Assembly (NCBI GenBank): GCA_037893225.1
Contig: JAZGUH010000528.1
Location: 186,001-250,000 of the forward strand
Length of the DNA stretch: 64,000 nucleotides
Source of the DNA: Hippasteria phrygiana
Taxonomy: Eukaryota; Echinodermata; Asteroidea; Valvatida; Goniasteridae
Direction of reading: 5' to 3'
A program made the translations under genes and the position numbers. Positions 15,701 to 23,146 of this stretch are shown here, one piece after another; positions within the stretch are counted from its first letter, which is position 1; every line of letters begins with the position of its first letter. The notes beneath the pieces were generated by a model. That model did no database searches and was not told the origin of the DNA. It was given only the letters and a program-made list of their open reading frames with translations.

Positions 15701-15988
15701 AAATATTTGATATCAAGAATTTGTCTTCATATTTATGCAGTGTTTGAAAAGACTGAATTTTTTTTTTTTTTAAATGTACCCGACTTTCCTTGTTATTTAA
15801 TCCCTCTCCCATTACAGGGCCGTCCTTACCTTGACAAGATGAAAGTGGACTGCACCGAGATGCTCTATTGGCTGCAGCAAGAGAGGCGTCAATATGCTTT
15901 GGATCATTCCACTCTGGCTCAGGGGGTTAAACTCCCTGTGGCAGATATCTCCTCAGTATCATCGGTGACAGCATCCTCCACGGCGTGA
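753..15988 (+). CDS. CCDC87: CCDC87-like coiled-coil protein, 23 exons, 1052 residues
   Basis: Exons by reading GT/AG borders: 753-851, 1071-1143, 1250-1299, 1556-1666, 2289-2360, 2738-2834, 3389-3470, 3902-4031, 4321-4559, 6064-6214, 6626-6787, 7136-7236, 8004-8169, 8784-8900, 9136-9299, 10297-10594, 11066-11178, 11481-11596, 12078-12316, 13149-13298, 13466-13580, 14422-14564, 15818-15988. They sum to 3159 nt and stay in frame to TGA. The N-terminal third matches CCDC87 as I remember it: ILGPLTLF (exon 2), a QLAKLIRRR helix (exon 4), VCEQLFLHYV (exon 6) and RGVFSERANMSRL (exon 7). The ASWLAWWKNT...YLSTQETDFLG block (exons 16-17) also fits. Charged helical stretches (exons 12, 18) suggest coiled coil. 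No signal peptide or membrane segment is seen. Mammalian CCDC87 (about 850 residues) has been linked to sperm function, so a flagellar role is inferred. The start has an acceptable context (cacaATGG), and an acceptor-like AG at 721-722 implies a 5'UTR intron. The exon 9 donor (GTCAGA) is weak. Exon 4 uses an acceptor with a poor pyrimidine tract. Identity is likely; the exon model is strongly supported by phase. Confidence 0.87.
1697..1916. mobile_element. piggyBac-like MITE in CCDC87 intron 4
   Basis: TTAA at 1697-1700 is followed by CCCCTTGAGTACG, and the other end reads CGTACGTAAAGGG followed by TTAA at 1913-1916. TTAA target duplication with CCC...GGG ends and near-matching inverted termini is the signature of piggyBac-superfamily non-autonomous elements. 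The 212-bp interior codes for nothing recognisable; the open frame across it is incidental. Confidence 0.65.
4619..4651. repeat. poly-C / poly-A low-complexity tract, intron 9
   Basis: A run of C interrupted by single A and CA steps is followed by an A run, inside the intron after exon 9. It is a simple repeat with no coding meaning, and its length is likely unreliable in assembly. Confidence 0.9.
9375..9588. mobile_element. possible piggyBac-like MITE in CCDC87 intron 15
   Basis: The left end reads TTAA-CCCCTTG and the right end CAAGGGG-TTAC, so inverted ends flank about 206 bp with one TTAA copy mutated. The motif CCGGTTGACA is repeated inside (about 9388 and 9430), as are the words ggctgcacaagcct (about 9499 and 9530). 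It belongs to the same superfamily as the element at 1697 but is a different sequence family. Confidence 0.45.
12830..12995. repeat. dispersed repeat, copy 1 (intron 19)
   Basis: This shares an ordered series of words with 20755-20935: aaccacg, cttag, tgggaattttgtg-like, gtaattt, tgtttgtct-like, attcacaag and aggtca. The two are clearly homologous though diverged. No ends or coding capacity are recognised, so I call it only a dispersed repeat. Confidence 0.5.
14812..14857. repeat. poly-G tract, intron 22
   Basis: A long, nearly pure G run with single T interruptions lies inside the intron between exons 22 and 23. It is simple sequence capable of G-quadruplex formation and its length is uncertain. 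Confidence 0.9.
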
Positions 15989-16351
15989 TATTATAGCCGA
16001 CTATGTGGGTGTTCAAGATAAGGTCAAGGCTTGTTTTCCAGTGATTTATTCTGTCATTGCTGTTGACTACCTTCAACAAGAGAGATTAATTTCAAACAAA
16101 GTGCTTATAATTAAGTTTGCATGTGAGAGTATATTTCTTTCTCAGATGGTATTTTTTGTTTTAATTCCCCAAAATGTAATGGAAAATTGAAAAAGTATTC
16201 AAATTTTGTCTCAAATGAAATCTGTTAAGATACAACTTACAAGTCTCAATTGTAAATTGATATTTTGTACATTAGTATAAGTATGACATTACATATGTAT
16301 AGGGTTTCCACAGGTGCAACAGAGAAATCAAACAAGATTACACCGAATATA
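15989..16351 (+). other. 3' flank / UTR of the CCDC87-like gene
   Basis: The stop codon ends at 15988. No AATAAA or ATTAAA was found before the mariner fragment begins near 16352. The first AATAAA on this strand is at about 16642, inside that fragment. The true 3' end is therefore not fixed by sequence alone. Confidence 0.4.
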
Positions 16352-16868
16352 CAAGGTGCGATCAAAAAGTTCCGAGACTGTTCCTGTTGTGAACCAATGG
16401 AGCGTCGCACAGTAATGTGCATGTCGCAGGTGTTAAACTTTTGTAAGTATTCCAAGTTACATGTACATCGCTTGACCAACATCAGCACCTGTGTTACACG
16501 CATTTTTGTGACCATTGGTACGTGCGCATTTGCGATTTCACCATGGACCTAAAACTTGAGCAGAGAGCGAACATCAAATTTTGTGTCAAACTCGGGAAAT
16601 CTTCAACGGAGACCCTTGAAATGCTTCACAAAGTCTACAGCAATAAAGCAATTATGAGCCGGGCGAGGTGTTTTGACTGGCATTCACGTTTCAAGACGGC
16701 AGAACATCACTGGCGGCCGACGAGAGGTCAGGGTGACCCTTCACGAGCACAACCCCCGAAAATGTCCAAGAAATTGAAAGAATTGTGCGTCAGGATCGTT
16801 GGATCACCAATTGGACATTGCTGACATAGTCAATGTGTCATTTGGAACAGTTCATCAGGCAATCCTTA
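16352..16868 (+). mobile_element. truncated mariner (Tc1/mariner) copy
   Basis: The left end reads caaggtgcgatcaaaaagtt, a typical mariner terminus, immediately after a TA. It is followed by about 190 bp of leader and then the start of a transposase frame at 16543. Similarity stops at about 16868, before any catalytic DDD/DDE segment, and no right terminus is seen. Confidence 0.75.
16543..16868 (+). pseudogene. mariner transposase N-terminus, frameshifted
   Basis: The frame opens with MDLKLEQRANIKFCVKLGKS, then FDWHSRFK, which is the first helix-turn-helix half of mariner transposases (HTH_48-type, DNA binding). From about 16740 the similarity changes frame: PENVQEIERIVRQDRWIT is read in another frame, and DIADIVNVSFGTVHQAIL in a third position (second helix-turn-helix). 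So there are at least two frameshifts. The catalytic domain is absent. It is a dead fragment, and identification of the family is secure. Confidence 0.75.
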
Positions 16869-16869
16869 T

Positions 16870-17384
16870 GTTCAATTCGAACAGAGACCACGGTAGACCT
16901 CTTAAAGGCTACTTGACTTCTTTTCACATTCAGCACTGGCTTTTTTTCAGTGCTTGACTGAGCCCCCAAACCTGGCTTATCCTTCCCCACTTTCTGTAAA
17001 TCCCATTTGGCTTGAAAATTGATTTACCAACATTTGTTTTGTGGTTCAACGCATCCCATTTGTTTAAACTGCAGCCCGTTTGAGTATTGTGATATTTTGT
17101 TCCCTCCCTTTTACTTTCTATGCTTGGAGGGATGCTGAGTTTGAATTCCTGCAAGAGGACAATTTCAGTCAACTCTTCATGGATGTCACCTATCGAACAC
17201 AATTTATTTTTGTCTGGCAAACTCGACATTTGGCCACCCGTTTCAGTTCGTAAAGTTTTTGTAAAGTTTTTTTTCAAAGTTTTGTCTTTAAGCTTCCTAT
17301 ACCAACTCATATGCGTTCAAAATTGCCGTTTTTAATAGCTGAGTATTGAATACAATGTTCGTCTGTATGAAAGGGTTTTCTATT
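16870..17384. other. unassigned AT-rich stretch
   Basis: Open frames exist on both strands (a 126-codon one on the minus strand), but neither shows composition, motifs or splice sites that I recognise. I see no gene here. Confidence 0.4.
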
Positions 17385-17560
17385 TGAAGTCATAAACCAC
17401 CAACACAGGGGACAAGATGGGGCAAGGTAACTCAGTTGGTAGAATGGCTGGTACAGTACCTGGAGGTTGCAGGTTCAAATCCTGCCATTTCTTTTGGGTT
17501 CACTTTAACAATTTCTTCATGTTATCTAGTTCCCCTTGTGGTTTGTTTGATAAAAAGAAA
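17385..17560 (+). mobile_element. tRNA-derived SINE, diverged copy
   Basis: The tRNA-like head at about 17420-17490 has an A box (taactcagttggtagaa) and a B box (ggttcaaatcc). It is followed by the family body (ttcactttaa..., then ttccccttgtggtttgttt). The upstream ccaccaacacaggg matches the ccgccaacataggg leader of better copies at 25401 and 36197. Confidence 0.75.
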
Positions 17561-17994
17561 TGAGTTATTTGGGGACTAAATACGCAATCCATGTGTTGTC
17601 TCATGCAGGATTTGAATCCATATGAGCACCTGTTTTAAAATTCTCTGTTTCCCAGTTCTGAGGAACCCTTTTTGGCCCCTAATTTGGCACAGCAGGATAA
17701 CGGTGCCAGTCCACATGCAGCTACATGTAGGCATACAATGTTGCACACTAAATTTTTTTAGAAAGTAAACATGTTTTTTTGCACTTGATTTTGCCGTTTG
17801 TTGTTGCCTAAAGCTTACATGAAACCCCTGGTGTATGTACGATGGCATAATAAGTTGTACCTATAGCTCAAATACAAGCATTTTATGGGGGGGAATTGTT
17901 TTGTCTATTTTGAGGCATTCATGCCTCTTACACATACAAAAATACGCCCTGCAAGAACTGAAATATTGTCGGGCCGCATTTGATAACTAACTGT

Positions 17995-18110
17995 GGAAAG
18001 ATATTTTCGTCAAACAAACTACTACAAGGGAAACTGACTAGGTAAATTTGAATACATTTTCAAAGTTAACAAAGATAACTTGCAGGAGCGGGATTCGAAC
18101 ATGCGACCTC
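17995..18110 (-). mobile_element. SINE fragment, minus strand
   Basis: The reverse complement reads cggaggtcgc, a B-box gttcgaatccc, then tttgaaaatgtattcaaat and cctagtcagtttccctt. It matches the 3' half of the SINE at 25401-25600 closely. The A-box half is missing. Confidence 0.75.
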
Positions 18111-18227
18111 CGTAATACTGCACTTGAAGATATTTTCGTTAGATGTCTCATCTAAAGAGTGAATAATTTTTGGATTAATTTCTGAACAATAGCAATTAAA
18201 AAAACCAAGTATTTCTCTGGGTAAAAT

Positions 18228-18300
18228 TGTGGAGGTCGCAAGTTCAAATCCTGCTCCTACCAGTTTAACAATCGTCTTTGTTCATTTTGAAATACGTTTT
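18228..18300 (+). mobile_element. SINE fragment, plus strand, head-to-head with previous
   Basis: The sequence ggaggtcgcaagttcaaat followed by ctttgttcattttgaaata is the B box and downstream body of the same SINE, truncated near the same point as the minus-strand piece at 17995-18110. About 120 bp separate the two heads. Confidence 0.65.
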
Positions 18301-18830
18301 GAAGCTTTGCATGGTGGAAACAATAAGAATGGAAACGAAAATTGTGGGTGATGTAGTCCTGAAAAGAACCGGGGTGAGTGTTCACCCCAGTTCTTTTCAG
18401 AACCACACATCTTCCCAGAAGAGCCTAATTTCACATGGTGTCACCCGCAATTTTCGTTTACATTTAAAAACTAGTGCTAAGCAGTCATTTTGAAAACTGA
18501 TTTTTCGGGGTACCAAAAAGCCCCAAAAAGTGCAGACACAACATCTTTCAGGTAAGCAAATGTGACTGACATGATAGTTAACACAAGATGAATGTCATTT
18601 CTTTTAAAGAAATTATCATTGTAGTTTGATAAAACTTGGTATTTGTGGTTCTTTACGTGTTTGATGAACATAAGTTATTGTGCGAAATGCTTGTTGGTAA
18701 CAGTAGATATTATTAAATGCCAATTGATGCAGGCCTGAATTAAGATGCTTGTATCATTTGTCCATTTCATGTTTGCTTTTCAGATAATTGACAGATTAGT
18801 TGTCATTAATTCACACATTCTGACCACAAC

Positions 18831-19001
18831 CAGGGGCGGATCTAGAGGGGGGTTGTGGGGGTTGCAACCCGCCCCCCCCCCCCCCCCCCTTCGCTGCTGA
18901 GCAAAGTTGATTACCAGTGTGTATACCGCTGGCCCATACATGTACACTGTACCGTTGTAGGTGGGTACAACCCCTCCCTAAATGAAAGGCTAGATCCGCT
19001 C
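18831..19001. mobile_element. hAT-like MITE
   Basis: The left end caggggcggatctag is mirrored by ctagatccgct at the right end. CAGNGGCGGATC-type ends are typical of hAT non-autonomous elements. The interior has G-rich and C-rich runs (18845-18890). I could not establish a clean 8-bp target duplication. Confidence 0.55.
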
Positions 19002-19149
19002 GACAACTGTATAAATACATGTGTAAATTTAGTCACCATCGTCAGAAGAGGATGCCCCTCTTCTTTTTTTTAAATTGCAGGGGCAAAATATTTCCGGATA
19101 ATTTGTTTTAGGAAAGTGATGTTTTTATTTGTTTTATTTGTTTGTTTGT

Positions 19150-19206
19150 TTGGGGGGGGGGGGGGGGGTGTTTGTATGTTTTTTCTTTGGGGTGGGGGAG
19201 GGGGGA
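19150..19206. repeat. G-rich low-complexity tract
   Basis: The tract starts with tttgtttgtttg and continues as long G runs broken by T-rich segments. It is simple sequence. Confidence 0.85.
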
Positions 19207-19639
19207 GTTGATCCCCCTGTCGTGCCAAAAAGTTTCCGCTTATTTAGCATCTGATTGGTCCTGTGTGCCCATGATGTCACATTGTTGACGCTTGCCAAAT
19301 GGTGTCTGCTCACCGCTCACCTGCTTTTTTATTTGAAACACATTTGTATAACTTTATTTGGTCTGTAGCTGCACGCGACTCTAGCACTTACCAGCGTAAA
19401 CCTAACATTTGTTTTATTTACTATTTATTCTCTGCATATTTACGTTTTCTGTCCAATCCTGCCAAAATTCCCGGTCATTGTTTCCCTTGGGGGGGGGGAC
19501 CTCGCTACGCACTGGCTAATTATGAGTTGGTTTCAGTTCAGTGCTACCCTCTATATATATTTAAATTACATTTGTTTTGTTTTTTAATCGCGATATCAGT
19601 TTTAGGAATACACGTAGGCCTATTTAGAGGATTTAATAC

Positions 19640-19815
19640 TATAGGCCCTAAAAGAACAAAACCAGAATAGAGTACCGAAGTAATGACGTCAATGCAATGT
19701 TTGAAGCCATAATACTTTTGTTATTATGTGCAACAAAGGAACAGTCGAAATCTCCATTTGTTTGGAGCCAGATGTCGTGCCAACTGATGTCAGACTTCGG
19801 TAAGCCAGGGCTGCG
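19640..19815 (+). repeat. dispersed repeat shared with 31540-31725 (inverted)
   Basis: Words in order (atgacgtcaatgcaatgt, acaaaggaacagtcgaaat, ccatttgtttggagccaga, tcgtgccaactgatgtcag) occur in reverse complement at 31540-31725. An unclassified transposon fragment is likely. The CRE-like gacgtca lies inside this copy. Confidence 0.6.
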
Positions 19816-20465
19816 TTCTACTCACGCGAACAATGCAAACGTTCGCCATTTTTTTGTGCACAGCGACTTTTATTTGAAAGGAAGTTTAATTTTACTGTAT
19901 ATACATTGCACACGAACGCTTGCGACAAATAGGTTGTTTACTTAGCCCACACTGAGCTTCGCTTTGAAACCCAGAAGTGCGCAGATTGGTGTTGTTTTCG
20001 TAAGATTCATGTACAGATCTTTGTATTGCCAACCGGTTTTGCAAGTATGGAAGGCCCAACACAAATTTAATAGTTATTAAAGATTACCAAATTATTATTT
20101 TGATTGTTGACAAACTAATCAACAAGCACTACAAAATACTATATTATGCCTTTTTCTTATGTGTTAGGATTAGTTTTTTGGAAAAATATGTTGCCAATCA
20201 CGTTTCCAATGTATGTGTTTGTGGTATCCCAGCAAAATGGCGCTGAATGTTTACAAACAATCGAAAGGTCTATAATCCGAATTCCACCACGTTTATGCTA
20301 AATATTACATAACGTCCTAATGATCGACGTAAAAACGGCTGTTTCCGAAACAAGCGTTTTTGTTTAGGACAGAAGCAAAAACAACGTTGCATGCCAATGG
20401 CAAAAACCGAAGCCGTAGGCCTATCCGATAGTGGCCCACAACTGTAGATATTCGGACACAGCCAA

Positions 20466-20735
20466 CTTGAGCAAGTTCGAGTGGCGACTATTAGCCTTTT
20501 AGAGGTATGGCGGACACAATAGGAGGGCGCTATTTGATTTGGGTAAACCTTTTGTATACCCAAATCAAATAGCGACCTCCAATTGTGTCCACCATACCTC
20601 TAAAAGGCTAATTGTCAACAACTACCGGTACTCTTGTCGATTTTCCGTGGTAACCAATGCACAAAATATATCATGGGTACCAGGCAAAATCGACCAGAAG
20701 TCGACAAATGGTCGCCACTCGAACTTGCCCACTGT
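20466..20735. repeat. long imperfect inverted repeat (hairpin / foldback)
   Basis: The left arm (caagttcgagtggcgac, then attagccttttagaggtatg, then gctatttgatttgggta) is mirrored about a small loop at 20553-20560. The inner 56 bp of the two arms pair almost completely (20491-20612). The outer cgagtggcgac pairs with gtcgccactcg at about 20709, across about 95 bp of unpaired right-arm sequence. It is probably a foldback MITE with an insertion in one arm. Confidence 0.75.
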
Positions 20736-20754
20736 GGAACCAGTCTAGAATTGA

Positions 20755-20935
20755 CCTATCGCCGTTTACGAGTTAACCACGCCCCTTAGACAACCCTATG
20801 GGAATTTTGTGTGGTAATTTTTGTTTGTCTCAGATTTTGCGCGTTCCACGTGGAATTATACTTGATATGATTGGACACTAATTCACAAGCTGCGTTGACT
20901 CGATTCGACCGCCATAGGTCAATTATTTCCGATCC
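20755..20935. repeat. dispersed repeat, copy 2
   Basis: Homologous to 12830-12995, with the same words in the same order. It directly adjoins the hairpin on the left and the 0.34-kb duplicated block on the right. Confidence 0.5.
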
Positions 20936-20938
20936 CAA

Positions 20939-21283
20939 TATTCTCTTGGTCGGAGGCTAGCTGTTCCACTAATTGCACTTGGCGTCGGGAAAAGCCCTCC
21001 ATTCAATTTGTACAGGGAATTTCGTGTTTTGTCAATTTTTTTATAGTAATAAAAAAAATGAAAACATTTTTTGGGGGTATAACGTGGGATATATGTTTAC
21101 TGCATAAAACAGTGACATTTTTAATATTTAATGAAAAGTGTAGCTGTTAGGACAATAATGTTGTTTTTTTCCCCCATTGACTACAACACTATTCATTCCC
21201 CTTTGTGTCCAGAGGGTGCGATCAATAGCAGCCACCACTGACCAATCAGAGACAAAAAACAAGACCCAGTGACCTGATGCCGA
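20939..21283. repeat. 0.34-kb direct duplication, left copy
   Basis: It begins attctcttggtcggaggct and ends acaagacccagtgacctgat. It is repeated at 21428-21774 with substitutions and small indels. It contains a CCAAT box (21242-21246), but the CRE-like octamer of the other copy is mutated here. Confidence 0.85.
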
Positions 21284-21427
21284 CTAAGAGAATGGGGATG
21301 TTACGCCCCAACTATGGTATTGGCCCAACTATACCCGGACCGGCTCCAACTAACTGTAGATGGGACCGGTCCCAACTGGACGGAGTAGTTGGGAAATCCC
21401 AACTGCAGTTGGGACTGAAGGGGCGGG

Positions 21428-21774
21428 GATTCTCTTGGTCGGAGGCTGTTCCACCAATTGCACCGGCGTCGGGCAAAGGGCGCGGTAGCCCTCCATTCAA
21501 TTTGTACAGGGAATTACGTGTTTTGTCCATTTTTTACAGTAATACAAAAATGAACACAATTGGTTTGGGTATAACGTGGGAGATATTTTTACTGCATAAA
21601 ACAATTACATTTGGAAATATTTAAGGAAAAGGGTTAGCTGTTAGGACAATAATTTAGTTTTTCCCCATTGACCACAACACTATTCATTCCCCTTTGAGTC
21701 CATAGGGTTGCAACCAGTAGCCACCACCGACCAATCAGAGAAAAAAATACAAGACCCAGTGACGTCATGCCGAC
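21428..21774. repeat. 0.34-kb direct duplication, right copy
   Basis: It matches 20939-21283 along its whole length. About 145 bp separate the two, containing repeats of cccaact (21307-21420). The right edge runs into the foldback element at about 21783. Confidence 0.85.
21731..21767 (+). promoter_or_regulatory. CCAAT box and CRE-like TGACGTCA pair
   Basis: CCAATCA at 21731-21737 (NF-Y-type box) and a perfect palindromic TGACGTCA at 21760-21767 (CREB/ATF-type site) are 22 bp apart. The other copy of the duplication keeps CCAATCA but has TGACCTGA. Site matches alone do not show function. No gene start is recognised just downstream, so these may be part of a transposon promoter. Confidence 0.3.
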
Positions 21775-21782
21775 CGCATGAA

Positions 21783-22412
21783 CTGCAGTTTCCTAATAAA
21801 TTCATATTTATGCACGCATGCGCATAAATGGGCCCTGCAGGCAAAAAGCGAAATCGGCCCATTGAAAATGTACAGGGGTCTAAACAGTTTTGTCATTTTC
21901 TCTCAATTTCTCCAAGATTTGTCCCAATTGGCTTTAGAAAAGTACCTGAAATCGTCATAGGTAGGCTCCTTTCCACACGAGTGCCAACAACTAACCGTGT
22001 GCTTCGGGGTACAATCCACGTTGCACTTTTTGCCGCTGACTATCGCAGCGTGATTTTCTCGTATCGCGGGCCGGGTTTAACGCGCAATCTCCGGTCAACC
22101 TGATCGTCTGTGCACGGTGAAATAATTTTTTTCCGGCGTGGATGGCTGAAGCACGGGACGAACACATTTTTAAAGTTTCTTATTATGTACCCCCAAAAAA
22201 CACTAAGACCAGAAAGTAATACCTATGACGTTTTCAGGTACTTTTCCAAAACCAAACGGGACAAATCTTTGAGAAATTGAGAGAAAATTACAAAACTTTT
22301 TGGACCTCTGTACATTTCAATGGGCCGATTTAGCTTTTTACCTGCAGGGCACATTTATGCGCATGCGTGCATAAATTTAAAATTATTAGGAAACTAATCT
22401 GTAGACCGTGTA
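21783..22412. mobile_element. foldback / MITE with about 180-bp inverted arms
   Basis: The left arm 21783-21965 contains tttatgcacgcatgcgcata, tcggcccattgaaa and agtacctgaaatcgtcatag. The right arm, about 22221-22412, carries the reverse complement in order. The arms differ by scattered substitutions. The spacer of about 255 bp is not recognisably coding. It is a non-autonomous DNA transposon of unassigned superfamily. Confidence 0.8.
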
Positions 22413-22974
22413 AGTCTCGCGCATAAAGGTCACGATTGAACTTCCGGGCACCTCAGAGCCGCCGGCTATAAGACTTTTACGTGTGGTTGATTTTGTTTTC
22501 TATAATACTTTGTTTTTACGAAGATTTGAACCATGAAACGGCCATAAATATGGATGATAAATTCAAAATTAATTTTACAATATATACAAATATGCATGAC
22601 TGTCTAAATATTGGAGAAAAGTAGGAAAACAAATGTTTGATCTGAGCGTCAGGTTTGCAACGTGATTGGCTCATTGTCGCAGCAGAGAAAGCCCGGCCCC
22701 CAAAACCCCTGTATACTACATGCGCCGGCTGCGCCTGCTGCGCCTGCTGCGGACGTAAGTTAACGTACGTACATATGCGACGACCGCCTTATAATGGTCT
22801 ACGCTAAGACTGGCTCGTGGACTACCAGACAATGGCGAATGACGTACTATGACGTAGTATACTTTTTCGTTCCTCTTTTCCCTAATTTGATATATCGATC
22901 ACATTTTGTAAATTGAAATGAAAAATAATATTTTGCTAAAAGTTTTTATCTATCTTTCAGTACTACACGGCAGT
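22413..22974. other. unassigned intergenic stretch
   Basis: This contains gaacttccgggcacctc (about 22438), whose reverse complement occurs at about 25672, and a short tandem of tgcgcctgc at about 22724-22750. No gene is seen. Confidence 0.4.
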
Positions 22975-23146
22975 GCTACACGGCATTCTGGGTTTATGAC
23001 TTCTGACTAGCGCCCACTCGAACAAAGATACTGACAATTTGGGAGACAGCCAACATAGGGCAAGATAGCTCAGTTGGTAGAGCGCCGGTACGGTAACCCG
23101 GAGGTCGCAGGTTCGAATCCCGCTCGTGCCAGTTTCTTTGTTCACT
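22975..23146 (+). mobile_element. tRNA-derived SINE, left of the LINE
   Basis: The tRNA-like head is at 23059-23131 with A box tagctcagttggtagagc and B box ggttcgaatcc. The family leader (tagcgcccactcgaacaaag...) starts at about 23008. The copy ends abruptly at ttcacttta, where the LINE tail starts, so its 3' half is missing. The preceding 33 bp (ctacacggcattctgggttt...) also precede the copy at 25401. Confidence 0.85.

Noticed and set aside
23059..23131. Functional tRNA-Thr gene
   Set aside because: It lacks T33, has a GGT anticodon not used in eukaryotes and has mismatches in the anticodon and T arms. Identical heads occur in several SINE copies.
22963..23145. Minus-strand frame beginning MNKETGTSGIRTCDLRV
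   Set aside because: This is the antisense translation of the tRNA-derived SINE; the same peptide recurs from the copy at 25305-25538.
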